A stretch of 64,000 nt of DNA, taken from positions 310,001-374,000 of the forward strand of contig NZ_JAHKKG010000001.1 of assembly GCF_018829635.1 (NCBI RefSeq). The letters run 5' to 3'. This stretch comes from Paractinoplanes bogorensis (GTDB taxonomy: Bacteria; Actinomycetota; Actinomycetes; Mycobacteriales; Micromonosporaceae). Made by a program: the position numbers and the translations under genes. This document shows, in pieces, positions 16,015 through 23,528 of this stretch. A model generated the notes under the pieces. The model was given only the letters and a program-made list of their open reading frames with translations. It was not told where the DNA came from and ran no database searches. Every line of letters begins with the position of its first letter. Position 1 is the stretch's first letter.

Positions 16015-16865
16015 TGCTGGCCCCTCCCCGCACCGTGGTCCGCCGTGAGGGCGGGCTCTACGCGATGGAACGCGCCCTCCAGCGCCGCGGCTTCCAGCAG
16101 GTGGCCGGGGCCGACGAGGCCGGCCGGGGCGCCTGCGCCGGTCCGTTGGTGGCGGGAGCCGCGATCCTGCCCGAGGGCAAGCGTGGCGAGATCGACGAGC
16201 TCGCCGACTCCAAGCTGCTCACCCCGGCCGCCCGCGAGCGCGTCTACGAGCAGGTGGTGGCCCGGGCGCTGGCCTGGTCGGTGGTGATCGTGCCGGCCAC
16301 CGAGGTGGACGCGCGCGGCCTGCACGTGTGCAACCTGGCCGCGATGCGCCGGGCGCTGGCCTCGCTGACCACGCCGCCCGAATACGTGCTGACCGACGGC
16401 TTCCCGGTCGACGGGCTGGGCGTACCCGGGCTGGCCGTCTGGAAGGGCGACCGCGTCGCCGCCTGTGTCGCCGCCGCGAGCGTGCTGGCCAAGGTGACCC
16501 GCGACCGCATCATGGTGGAGATGGACGACCAGTTCCCCGCCTACGGGTTCGCCGTGCACAAGGGCTACATCACCGACGAGCACAGCGCCGCGCTCAAGCA
16601 GCACGGGCCATGCGCCGAGCACAGGTTCTCCTACGTGAATGTGGCCGCTGCCTCGGGACGGGGAAACCGCCCGCCGCGGGCTCGCCGACCGGTGTCGCGC
16701 GTGGTGTCCGAGGCGGCTCAGCCAGTACTGTTTGACGCATCCGCCGCCGATCCGCCGGTGCTTCCCGGCCCCGCTGAGAGTACCGTCGGCGTGGCGTCGG
16801 GCGACCAGCCTCAGCCGTCGCCGTCGGTGGGGGAAGATGAGGCCATGGAGGGCGAGAAGCGATGA
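16014..16865 (+). CDS. rnhB: ribonuclease HII
   Basis: The enzyme removes RNA from RNA-DNA hybrids. The catalytic core shows ADEAGRGACAGPLVAGA near residues 33-50 (Asp-Glu pair), LTDGFPVD near 125 and the conserved ASVLAKVTRD stretch near 155. The total of 283 residues exceeds the usual 200-240: the last 60 or so form a proline-, serine- and glutamate-rich tail that is probably disordered. ATG 16014 shares a base with the NUDIX stop. The stop overlaps the start of the DUF2469 gene by 4 bases. Confidence 0.95.
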   Translation: MLAPPRTVVRREGGLYAMERALQRRGFQQVAGADEAGRGACAGPLVAGAAILPEGKRGEIDELADSKLLTPAARERVYEQVVARALAWSVVIVPATEVDARGLHVCNLAAMRRALASLTTPPEYVLTDGFPVDGLGVPGLAVWKGDRVAACVAAASVLAKVTRDRIMVEMDDQFPAYGFAVHKGYITDEHSAALKQHGPCAEHRFSYVNVAAASGRGNRPPRARRPVSRVVSEAAQPVLFDASAADPPVLPGPAESTVGVASGDQPQPSPSVGEDEAMEGEKR

Positions 16866-17185
16866 GCGCAGAGGATCTCGAGAAGTACGAGACCGAGATG
16901 GAGCTGCAGCTCTACCGGGAGTACCGCGACATCGTCCGTCAATTCTCCTACGTGGTGGAGACGGAGCGCCGGTTCTACCTGGCCAACCAGGTCGACCTGC
17001 ACGTGCGCAACTCCGACGGCGAGGTGTATTTCGAGGTCGAGATGCACGACGCCTGGGTCTGGGACATGTATCGCCCGGCCCGGTTCGTCAAGAACGTGCG
17101 GGTGATGACCTTCAAGGACGTGAACGTCGAGGAGCTCGAGAAGCCGGACATCTCCCTGCCCGAAGAGCCCGGTTTCGGCAGCTGA
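16862..17185 (+). CDS. DUF2469 protein
   Basis: This 107-residue acidic protein is strongly conserved in actinobacteria, directly behind rnhB, and its function is unknown. Typical parts are MSAEDLEKYETEMELQLYRE at the start, FSYVVETERRFYLANQVDL in the middle and the C-terminal MTFKDVNVEELEKPDISLP. There is no membrane span or catalytic motif. The start overlaps the rnhB stop by 4 bases. Confidence 0.93.
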   Translation: MSAEDLEKYETEMELQLYREYRDIVRQFSYVVETERRFYLANQVDLHVRNSDGEVYFEVEMHDAWVWDMYRPARFVKNVRVMTFKDVNVEELEKPDISLPEEPGFGS

Positions 17186-17239
17186 TTGTTCGGATCGTTC
17201 CGGGCCGGCCTCGTTCGCGAGTCCGGCCCTTTCGTTCTT

Positions 17240-17314
17240 TCGTGGGCTGGTCAATCGTCGGCTGGTCGTTCGTGGGCTGCTCGTTCGTCGGCTGGTCGTT
17301 CGTGGGCTGGGCCA
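17240..17314. repeat. 15-bp tandem repeat, five copies
   Basis: Five consecutive 15-bp units of the form TCGTSGGCTGGTCGT fill 17240-17314, differing by one or two bases. The unit length keeps frame, so the plus strand would read Ser-Phe-Val-Gly-Trp repeats and the minus strand Asn-Asp-Gln-Pro-Thr repeats, but no credible gene spans them. They lie 54 nt behind the DUF2469 stop and before the M23 gene. Confidence 0.9.
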
Positions 17315-17317
17315 GAG

Positions 17318-17326
17318 TTATCCACA
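17318..17326 (+). other. DnaA-box-like 9-mer TTATCCACA
   Basis: TTATCCACA equals the strong DnaA box consensus and lies directly behind the 15-bp repeats. It is isolated, so it is not an origin; it could titrate DnaA or be chance. Confidence 0.3.
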
Positions 17327-17366
17327 GGGCCGTTCGGGGTGGTCGTGATGCGGCAGATTCCCCGGC

Positions 17367-17804
17367 ATGCTTCTGCTGTCTCTCCTGGCCGCCCTGGTCT
17401 TCGGCTGGCCCGTCACCCCGCCGGTCGTTCTGCGCCCCTTCGACCCACCCGCCCAGCCCTGGCTCGCCGGGCATCGCGGGGTCGACCTCGACGCCCCGCC
17501 GTCGACGATCGTCCGGTCGGCCGGCCCCGGCACGGTGCTCTTCGCGGGCCGGGTCGCCGGGCGCGGTGTGATCAGCGTCGGCCACGCCGGCGGTCTGCGC
17601 ACCACCTATGAGCCGGTGACGCCCACGGTCATGGTCGGTGATGCCGTCGCGGCGGGCGATCCGCTCGGGCAGCTCGAGCCGGGCCATCCGGGTCTGCACT
17701 GGGGGCTGCGGCGGGGCTCGCTCTATCTCGACCCGTTGGCACTGCTGGGCCGGGGCCGGGTGCGGCTGCTCCCGCTCGACCCTGCTTCCGCTCAGCGGCG
17801 GTAG
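17367..17804 (+). CDS. M23-family (LytM) peptidase-like protein with incomplete active site
   Basis: The 145-residue protein starts with a hydrophobic signal segment (about residues 1-14) and continues as a single LytM domain. His36 and Asp40 of the first zinc motif (GHRGVDLD) are present. The second motif, normally H-x-H, reads GLHWGLRR, so the first histidine is Gly109 while His111 remains. His73 is also kept. Zinc binding may therefore be intact but catalysis is doubtful; such members often act as regulators of cell-wall hydrolases. The 3' end overlaps the convergent aminotransferase gene by 13 bases. Confidence 0.85.
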   Translation: MLLLSLLAALVFGWPVTPPVVLRPFDPPAQPWLAGHRGVDLDAPPSTIVRSAGPGTVLFAGRVAGRGVISVGHAGGLRTTYEPVTPTVMVGDAVAAGDPLGQLEPGHPGLHWGLRRGSLYLDPLALLGRGRVRLLPLDPASAQRR

Positions 17805-19000
17805 TCGTGCAGCAGCTGGGGGAGGCGCTCGGCGAACCGGTCGTACTCCTCGGGCCGGTTGTAGATCTGGGCGCTCAGACGCAGCAGGCCGCGGCCGCCC
17901 CAGGCGTTCACTGCGGTCTCGACGGCCAGCTTGTCGGCGATGTGCTGACGCAACGCCTGGGCCTCGGGCGGCGTCGTGGCCAGCCCGGCCGGCAACGGCA
18001 CGACCCGCATCGACAGGTCGGGGTCGGCGGGCCGGGGCAGGTCGGCGTCGGCCACGTTCAGGGCGGCGGCGATCACCCGCTGGCCGTAGGCGGCGAGCGC
18101 CGCGTTGTGCGCCCGCACCTCTTCCCAGCCCAGCGTGCGCAGCGTGAAGAGACCGGTCGGGGCGGCGAGCCACGGCGTGTAGTCGAGCGTGCCCTGCGCC
18201 TCGACCGAGTGCGGATAGCCCTGCTCCTGCTCCCACGAGACGACCAGGGGTTCCATCCGGCGGCGCCACTGCGGGGCCACCGCGAGCAGGGCCGTGCCGC
18301 GCGGGGCGAAGGCCCACTTGTGCAGGTTGCCGACCCAGAAGTCGGCCCCGATCGACGAGACGTCGACGTCGAGCATGCCGGGCACGTGGGCCGCGTCGAC
18401 CATGACCGGGATGTCGTGTTCCTGGGCAACGGAGGCAATTTCCCGTACGGGAAAAGTCATCGCCGTCGCTGACGCGATCTGGTCGACGATCAGCAGCTTG
18501 GTGCGGCCCGGACGCAGCGCGGCGCGAACCCGGCTCACCAGTTCGGCGTCGGTCGCACCCATCGGCAACGCGACCGTCCGTGCGGTCGCACCGGCCCGGC
18601 GGCAGCGACGGCGGGCGGCCATCGCGACCGCGCCGTACGCGTGATCGGTCAGCAGCACCTCGTCGGCCGACTCGAGCTTGACCGTGTTGAGCACCAGCGC
18701 GGCGCCGGTCGTCGTGTTCGCCACCAGCGCGCTGCCTTCGGGATCGGCGCGCAGAAAAGAGGCGACGTGACGTCGGGTATGGATGATCCGGTCGCCCAGA
18801 CCCTGCGCGAAGAAGCGCAGCGGGTTCGTCTCGATCTCGTCCCGCAGGCGCTGCTGGGCCCGCTGCACCCCGACCGGGACGGCGCCGAACGAGCCGTGGT
18901 TGAGATAGGACACACCGGGGTCGAGGGAGAACAGAAGTCGGGCACCCGGGATGGGGGCGGGCGGTGCTCCGGCGCTCACTCTGCGATCGTACGGGGTCAC
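17792..19000 (-). CDS. class V aminotransferase, isopenicillin N epimerase-like
   Basis: The 402-residue protein is a PLP-dependent fold-type I enzyme. The cofactor lysine is Lys228 in GNLHKWAFAPRG, and DAAHVPGMLDVD supplies the ring-contacting aspartate. Overall pattern and start (LNHGSFGAVP) match the isopenicillin N epimerase-like/cysteine desulfurase-like group, whose bacterial members have mostly unknown substrates. GTG 19000 overlaps the xerC-like stop by 4 bases, so it is translated behind the recombinase. A perfect 16-bp palindrome TTTCCCGTACGGGAAA lies in the gene at 18439-18454. Confidence 0.88.
   Translation of the reverse strand: MTPYDRRVSAGAPPAPIPGARLLFSLDPGVSYLNHGSFGAVPVGVQRAQQRLRDEIETNPLRFFAQGLGDRIIHTRRHVASFLRADPEGSALVANTTTGAALVLNTVKLESADEVLLTDHAYGAVAMAARRRCRRAGATARTVALPMGATDAELVSRVRAALRPGRTKLLIVDQIASATAMTFPVREIASVAQEHDIPVMVDAAHVPGMLDVDVSSIGADFWVGNLHKWAFAPRGTALLAVAPQWRRRMEPLVVSWEQEQGYPHSVEAQGTLDYTPWLAAPTGLFTLRTLGWEEVRAHNAALAAYGQRVIAAALNVADADLPRPADPDLSMRVVPLPAGLATTPPEAQALRQHIADKLAVETAVNAWGGRGLLRLSAQIYNRPEEYDRFAERLPQLLHDYRR
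18439..18454. other. 16-bp perfect palindrome TTTCCCGTACGGGAAA
   Basis: The palindrome lies inside the aminotransferase gene and forces codons TTT and GTA, uncommon here. It is the complete form of a motif seen in part at several other places in the window. Confidence 0.6.
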
Positions 19001-19929
19001 GCGCGTGGGTGCGCCTGTTTGAAGGCCGCGCGCAGGCGTTCGGTGGACACATGGGTGTAGATCTGCGTGCTCGACAGCGACGCGTGGCCCAGCAGATCCT
19101 GCACCGCGCGCAGGTCGGCGCCCCCGTCGAGCAGGTGCGTGGCGGCCGAGTGACGCAGGTCGTGCGGCTTGGTGTGCGGCAGTCCGGCGGCCCGGGCGGC
19201 GGCGTCGACGATGCGGCGCACCACCGTCGGCTGGAGGCGCCCGCCCTTGACGCCGAGGAAGAGCGCGTCGCCGCTGGACGGGTTGGCCAGGCTCGGGCGG
19301 GCGTGCCGGCGGTAGTCGTCGAGGGCCTTCTGGGCGGGCAGGCCGTAGGGGACGGCGCGTTCCTTGGCGCCCTTGCCGAAGACCCGGACCACCCGGCGCG
19401 CCTCGTCCAGGTCGGCCTGGTCGAGGCCGCAGAGCTCGCTCACCCGCACGCCGGTGGCATAGAGCAGCTCGAGGACGGCGCGATCGCGCAGCGTCTCGTC
19501 GTCCTGCTCGCCGCTTGGGGCGTGGCCCCCGACCAGGGCGGCGGCCTGATCGGCGCGCAGCACGGTCGGCAGGGGGCGGTGCGCCTTCGGGCTGACCAGG
19601 TGGGCGCCGGGGTCGGTGGGGGTGCGGCCGGTGCGCCGGGCCCAGGCGGTGAACGCCCGGACCGCGGCCGCCCGGCGGGCCTGCGACGTGCGCGCGGCAC
19701 CCTGACGCATGCGGGCGGCGAGCCAGCTCCGCAGCATCGCGATGTCGATCTCGGCGAGCGTGGTGGCGCCGCTGTCGGCCGCGTGGTCGAGCAGCGACAC
19801 GACATCGACCAGATATCCCCGTACGGTCTGGGCCGATCGGTTGTCGATCCGCGCCAGATGTTGGCCGAAGTCGTCCACCGACTCACGCATCTCGGGCGGC
19901 AGCCGTTCGTGCAGTTCGCGCGTCCCCAC
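18997..19929 (-). CDS. xerC: tyrosine recombinase XerC
   Basis: The 310-residue protein has the N-terminal SAM-like DNA-binding domain (residues 15-105) and the catalytic domain with Arg in ATGVRVSELCGL, His-x-x-Arg in HDLRHSAATHL, His in LLGHASLSSTQ and the nucleophilic tyrosine in IYTHVS. Xer proteins resolve chromosome dimers at dif. Its place near dprA and rpsB and its length favour the chromosomal XerC rather than a phage integrase; no att-like repeats are seen nearby. GTG 19929 is the start. It is followed by the coupled aminotransferase gene. Confidence 0.92.
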   Translation of the reverse strand: MGTRELHERLPPEMRESVDDFGQHLARIDNRSAQTVRGYLVDVVSLLDHAADSGATTLAEIDIAMLRSWLAARMRQGAARTSQARRAAAVRAFTAWARRTGRTPTDPGAHLVSPKAHRPLPTVLRADQAAALVGGHAPSGEQDDETLRDRAVLELLYATGVRVSELCGLDQADLDEARRVVRVFGKGAKERAVPYGLPAQKALDDYRRHARPSLANPSSGDALFLGVKGGRLQPTVVRRIVDAAARAAGLPHTKPHDLRHSAATHLLDGGADLRAVQDLLGHASLSSTQIYTHVSTERLRAAFKQAHPRA

Positions 19930-19993
19930 GTGTCGACGGTCTTCGCTCGGCGCGTGATCGTCAAGCCTCCACGCGCGTCTTGCCCGGCCTTCC

Positions 19994-19999
19994 TAGACT
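19994..19999 (+). promoter_or_regulatory. -10-like hexamer TAGACT before lipoprotein gene
   Basis: TAGACT ends 9 nt before ATG 20009, slightly longer than the 6-7 nt seen at most leaderless starts; no Shine-Dalgarno sequence is present. Confidence 0.4.
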
Positions 20000-20008
20000 G
20001 CCCTCACC

Positions 20009-20509
20009 ATGGCAGTGATCCGCGGCATCCTCGTACTGGCCCTGTTGGGCGTCCTGTCCGGCTGCTCCCTCTTCGAGAGCGCCGGCTCCTCGGCGTCGCC
20101 CACACCGACGGCTTCGGCCAAGGTCGGGTTCGGCGGCCCCGGCCCCGAGCCGGTGATCCCGACGACGGTGGACGAGGCGATGTTCAAGACGCCGTCGCAG
20201 AACATTGCGTGCGCGCTGACCGCCTCCGACGTGCGATGCGACATCGTCCGCAAGTCGTGGACGCCCCCGGCCAAGCCGGCCGACTGCGACCTCGACTGGG
20301 GCAACGGACTGGTCGTCAGCGGGGGCAAGGTCGTCTTCACCTGCGCCGGCGACACCGTGATCGGCTCGTCCGACCAGACCCTGGAATACGGTCAGGCGCT
20401 GCGGGCCGGCTCGGTGCGCTGCGACAGCGAGAGCTCCGGCCTGACCTGCAAGGACGAGGAGACCGGCCACGGCTTCACCCTGGCCACGGCCGCCTACAAG
20501 ATCTTCTGA
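20009..20509 (+). CDS. secreted lipoprotein, DUF6636-like
   Basis: The 166-residue protein has a lipoprotein signal peptide with lipobox LSGC and the lipidated cysteine at residue 19, then a Ser/Thr/Pro-rich spacer and a small domain with six more cysteines in the order IACAL, VRCDI, DCDLDW, FTCAG, VRCDS and LTCKD, probably three disulfides. The pattern of paired cysteines with GHGF near the C-terminus resembles DUF6636 proteins of unknown function; the family name is from memory and only moderately sure. Confidence 0.8.
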   Translation: MAVIRGILVLALLGVLSGCSLFESAGSSASPTPTASAKVGFGGPGPEPVIPTTVDEAMFKTPSQNIACALTASDVRCDIVRKSWTPPAKPADCDLDWGNGLVVSGGKVVFTCAGDTVIGSSDQTLEYGQALRAGSVRCDSESSGLTCKDEETGHGFTLATAAYKIF

Positions 20510-20533
20510 CCGGGTTCTGTCGTACCCACGCCT

Positions 20534-20539
20534 TAGGGT
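20534..20539 (+). promoter_or_regulatory. -10-like hexamer TAGGGT before PPOX gene
   Basis: TAGGGT ends 7 nt before ATG 20547 with no ribosome site; a typical leaderless arrangement. Confidence 0.5.
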
Positions 20540-20546
20540 CGTCCGC

Positions 20547-21008
20547 ATGGCTAGCTGGCATGAGATCGAGAAGGACGCACCGGCCTTCGCCGAACGGGTG
20601 AAATCCCTCTTCGACGCGGGCACCAACAAGACGATCGCCACCCTCCGGCGCGACGGCTCACCCCGAATCAGCGCGAACGAGGCCAAGTTCGAAGACGGCG
20701 AACTGACCTTCGGCATGATGGCCGGCTCGATGAAACTGCTCGACGTCCGCCGAGACCCGCGGATCGCCATGCACGCACCGACACTCGAACCACCGGCCGA
20801 CAACCCGGAGTCCGGCCCCGGCGACGCCAAACTGGCCGGCGTCGCGGTCGAGATCCCGCCACCGGCCGACTGGCCGCACGGTGAGTCGGGCCTGTTCCGC
20901 ATCGACATCCACGAGGTGGCGCTGACCTACGTCGGCGAGCCGGCCGACCACTTGGTCATCGAGTCGTGGCACACGGGCCGCGGCTACACCCGCCGAACGC
21001 GCGCCTGA
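20547..21008 (+). CDS. pyridoxamine 5'-phosphate oxidase family protein
   Basis: The 153-residue protein is a split-barrel flavin- or F420-binding protein: TLRRDGSPRISANEAKFEDG near residues 32-52 is the strand pair that contacts the cofactor phosphate, followed by LDVRRDPRIAMHAPT. Members reduce small substrates or act as heme- or biliverdin-related enzymes; the substrate is unknown. The start is supported by the TAGGGT box. Its stop codon lies inside the first copy of a 47-bp tandem array. Confidence 0.87.
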   Translation: MASWHEIEKDAPAFAERVKSLFDAGTNKTIATLRRDGSPRISANEAKFEDGELTFGMMAGSMKLLDVRRDPRIAMHAPTLEPPADNPESGPGDAKLAGVAVEIPPPADWPHGESGLFRIDIHEVALTYVGEPADHLVIESWHTGRGYTRRTRA

Positions 21009-21331
21009 CCGCCGCCACGCTGTGCACAGGCTGCGCTCGGTGAACGCGTGCCTGGCTGCCGTCGCGCTGTGCATGGGGTGCGTTCGGTGTACGCGTGCCT
21101 GGCCGCCGTCGCGCTGTGCGCGGGCTGCGTTCGGTGTACGCGTGCCTGGCTGCCGCCTTGCTGTGCGCGGGCTGCGTTCGGTGTACGCGTGCCTGACTGC
21201 CGCCTTGCTGTGCGCGGGCTGCGTTCGGTGTACGCGCGCCTGACTGCCGCCTTGCTGTGCGCGGGCTGTGCTCGGTGTACGCGCGCCTGACTGCCGCCAC
21301 GCTGTGCATGGGCTGCGCTCGGTGTTTCGCG
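21003..21331. repeat. 47-bp tandem repeat, about seven copies
   Basis: Units of 47 bp begin at 21003, 21050, 21097, 21144, 21191, 21238 and 21285; each reads roughly GCCTGNCTGCCG...TGTGCGCGGGCTGCGTTCGGTGTACGCG. Middle copies are nearly identical and the outer ones diverge. The first copy includes the last bases and stop codon of the preceding gene. Because 47 is not a multiple of three, all six frames stay open by repetition, which explains several spurious reading frames. No gene lies in 21009-21382. Confidence 0.95.
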
Positions 21332-21382
21332 CGTTCGAGTGCCGCTCGCGACTGGGCGATCGTCGCCCGGGTGCTGGTGCGG

Positions 21383-21787
21383 TCAGGGGCGCGTGAGCTG
21401 CACCCGGTCGGCCGGGTGGACGGTCTCGGTGCCGTCGGTGGCGGTCACGACCAGCACGGGGACGCCCTCGCCGAGGCGGTATTTGCGACGCTCGGAGTCG
21501 GTGGGCATGCGGGCGCTGGCGCGTTCGCCGCGGGCCAGCGGGACGAGCTCGATCGGCTCGGGTACGCGCACGAAGGTGCCGCGCGGCCGGTCGACGGTCA
21601 CCAGACCCTCGGTGCGGAGCTGGCCGATCGCCTGCCGGACGGTGGTGCGGCTGATGCCGTATTCCTGCGCCAGGCGCAGTTCGCTGGGCAGTGGTTCGCC
21701 GGGGCCCAGCGCACCCGACTCGATCTGATTGCGGAGCAGGTCAGCCAATTGGCGGAAGACCGCACGGTCCGCGGAGGGATCGATCAT
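21383..21787 (-). CDS. GntR-family transcriptional regulator
   Basis: The 134-residue protein has an N-terminal winged helix-turn-helix (about residues 8-75: AVFRQLADLLRNQIESG, LPSELRLAQEYGISRTTVRQ, GLVTVDRPRGTFV). The C-terminal part is only about 55 residues, too short for a complete UTRA or FCD effector domain, so ligand sensing is unclear. ATG 21787 is chosen because a TAGACT hexamer lies 7 nt upstream and the family start fits; in-frame codons further upstream would add 26 residues. Its target is unknown, perhaps its own promoter. Confidence 0.85.
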   Translation of the reverse strand: MIDPSADRAVFRQLADLLRNQIESGALGPGEPLPSELRLAQEYGISRTTVRQAIGQLRTEGLVTVDRPRGTFVRVPEPIELVPLARGERASARMPTDSERRKYRLGEGVPVLVVTATDGTETVHPADRVQLTRP

Positions 21788-21794
21788 GCCAGCC

Positions 21795-21800
21795 AGTCTA
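21795..21800 (-). promoter_or_regulatory. -10-like hexamer TAGACT before GntR gene
   Basis: On the minus strand TAGACT ends 7 nt before ATG 21787. A GTACGTAC palindrome at 21826-21833, about 30 bp further upstream, is a possible operator. Confidence 0.45.
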
Positions 21801-22072
21801 CGTGACCACGATGCTCCATCGTATTGTACGTACCAAGCCATGTAGGTATGATAGCCCTGCCGCACTGAGAAGGCTGAGACTTGATCGGGCGGCAGGGCGG
21901 GCGGCGGTCGAAAGCCGTGACACGAGATGCGTCAGCACCATCGGGTCGGCCCCAATCGTCGCCCGTTCTTCCGCTCTGCCCCAGCCCCAGCCCCAGCCCT
22001 CCGCCGACGGCGCGGTCTAGTTCTCGGAGCGGTGGCCTCTTCATGTCCGATGTCGACTCAAGCGTTCGGGCG

Positions 22073-22339
22073 TCACTCGTCAGGTGAGTTCAAGCCCCGC
22101 CGCCCCCAGGCGAGGAAGCGGTCGAAGAGATCGGTCGGCGCGAGTTGCCCGGCGGCCACGAAGTCGTTCAAAGCGTCATACATCTGCGCCGACATGTAGA
22201 CCGTCAGCGTCGACGGAAACTCCCGGTACTCGACGAGCATCCTCGTCCGAGCCGTCACACACGGCCACGGTTTTCCGCACACGAGGCAGTCCCAGCTCGG
22301 GCGGGTATTCAGATGCGCGGGTGGTTCGGTCTTCCTCAC
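22073..22339 (-). CDS. small Cys-motif protein of actinobacterial type
   Basis: The 88-residue protein contains PSWDCLVCGKPWPCVTAR, a C-x2-C-x4-C arrangement with conserved tryptophans, followed by a helical region ending FDRFLAWGRRG. Many actinomycetes carry several such proteins, often misnamed flavin reductases; their role is unknown and metal binding by the three cysteines is only a guess. GTG 22339 is chosen because AGGGGGA lies 6 nt upstream. It stands alone beside a gene-free stretch. Confidence 0.75.
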   Translation of the reverse strand: MRKTEPPAHLNTRPSWDCLVCGKPWPCVTARTRMLVEYREFPSTLTVYMSAQMYDALNDFVAAGQLAPTDLFDRFLAWGRRGLNSPDE

Positions 22340-23415
22340 GGTGGTTCCCCCTAAGGCGCGCTCATTCCTACGAGCGGGTGGTCCTGTCCCATGCCGTCCC
22401 GGCCCGCCGCTCCAGCGCCGCCGCCGAAAGCCACTCGACGCGTGAACGGGCGCTGATTCAGGAGCCACCCGAATCGGCCGCGCTGAGGAGCAGCGCCTCT
22501 CCGCTCCTCAAGTCGCGATTCCGCCGGCTGCGACGACGCCTGTCCGCCCGCGATGCCTCGCCGGGCCGTGGCGCCTGCCCGCCCGCGATGCCTCGCCCGC
22601 GCGGCCGGTCCGTGGTCGCCACTGAGCTGGTTCGCCCCGGGCCGTGGTGCCTGTCCGCCCGCGATGCCTCGCCTGCGCGGCCGGGCCCTGGTCGCCGCTG
22701 AGCTGGCCCGCCGCGGGCCGTGGTGCCCGTTCGCCCGTGATGCCTCGCCCGTGATGCCTCGCCCGCGACGCCTCGCCCGTCCGCCCGCGACGCCTCGCGC
22801 GCGCGGCCAGGCCATGGTCGCCACTGAGCTTGTCCGTCCCGGGCCGTGGCGCCTGTCCGCCTGCGATGCCTCGCCAGGCCGTGGCGCCTGTCCGCCCGCG
22901 ACGACTGTCCCCAGCGATGCGCGGCCGCGGTGACGTCCGCCTAGCGCGGCCTGTCGCGGCGGGAGCGAGCCGCCCTCCGGTCGCGCCGGGGGAGTCGGCC
23001 GCCGTCGGTGAACGCGTGACGACGGCGGCCGCCCCCGATGGCGCGTTGCCCGTTGCTGTGGTGGGCATCGAACCTCTGCGGCAGCGAAACCGCGGGGCCT
23101 TCCTGCGGATTTCGGGCGCTGCCGCCCGGCGGCTTCTGGGTTCTCCGCGCCGGAGAGTGGGGGCCGCCGGGCGACCAGCGTGGCGGAGCTGTGGGATCGC
23201 TCGCCGCGGTGCCCGATCTCATGGTTTCTGCGTGGCGGTACCTCCTTTCTGTCCTGAGGGCGAATGCGGACGGGGAATGCTCGGAGCCGCCGCGCGGTGG
23301 ATAGGGGAGCGGCGTAGCGGGGACGAGCGCGTCGACGCAGGGGGCCGTCAGGCCGCAACTGCACCGGCGCCAGAACGACCGCCACGTGCGTCGATGGCGG
23401 GGACCGACGGGCACG

Positions 23416-23479
23416 AGACCAGTTGTCTGGCGACGCCTAGGCATGGAGCATAGTGTAGATGGCAAGAGACTAGATGTCT
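23416..23479. promoter_or_regulatory. two operator-like inverted repeats upstream of HTH gene
   Basis: AGACCAGTTGTCT (23416-23428) and AGACTAGATGTCT (23467-23479) share the form AGAC-N5-GTCT and are 51 bp apart. A further palindrome GACTAATAGTC lies at 23498-23508. Together they precede the small HTH gene and could be its regulator sites. Confidence 0.45.
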
Positions 23480-23515
23480 CCTATCAAGTTGGTGATTGAC
23501 TAATAGTCCCGCGCC

Positions 23516-23521
23516 TACGGT
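23516..23521 (+). promoter_or_regulatory. -10-like hexamer TACGGT before HTH gene
   Basis: TACGGT ends 7 nt before GTG 23529, the leaderless spacing, and decides in favour of this start over TTG 23496. Confidence 0.45.
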
Positions 23522-23528
23522 CGATCAT

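Larger units (their letters stand above)
22340..23528. other. gene-free stretch with degenerate GC-rich repeats
   Basis: About 1.2 kb holds no convincing gene. Between roughly 22536 and 22910 imperfect copies of CCTGTCCGCCCGCGATGCCT and of CGGGCCGTGG alternate, in units of about 75-80 bp. Reading frames through this part give only Gly/Arg/Pro repeats. From 22920 to 23440 the sequence is not repetitive but has no conserved product. The last 90 bases are richer in A+T and contain operator-like repeats. Confidence 0.7.

Noticed and set aside
17318..17326. Replication origin
   Set aside because: Only one DnaA box occurs here and dnaA, dnaN and AT-rich DNA are absent.
18997..19929. Phage integrase marking a genomic island
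   Set aside because: Length and neighbourhood fit the chromosomal Xer recombinase; no tRNA gene, att repeats or phage genes adjoin.
21003..21331. CRISPR array
   Set aside because: The 47-bp units are contiguous with no spacers and no cas genes nearby; it is a tandem repeat.
22351..23385. 344-residue minus-strand reading frame
   Set aside because: Composition is Arg/Gly/Ala repeats arising from GC-rich DNA repeats; no ribosome site or conserved segment.
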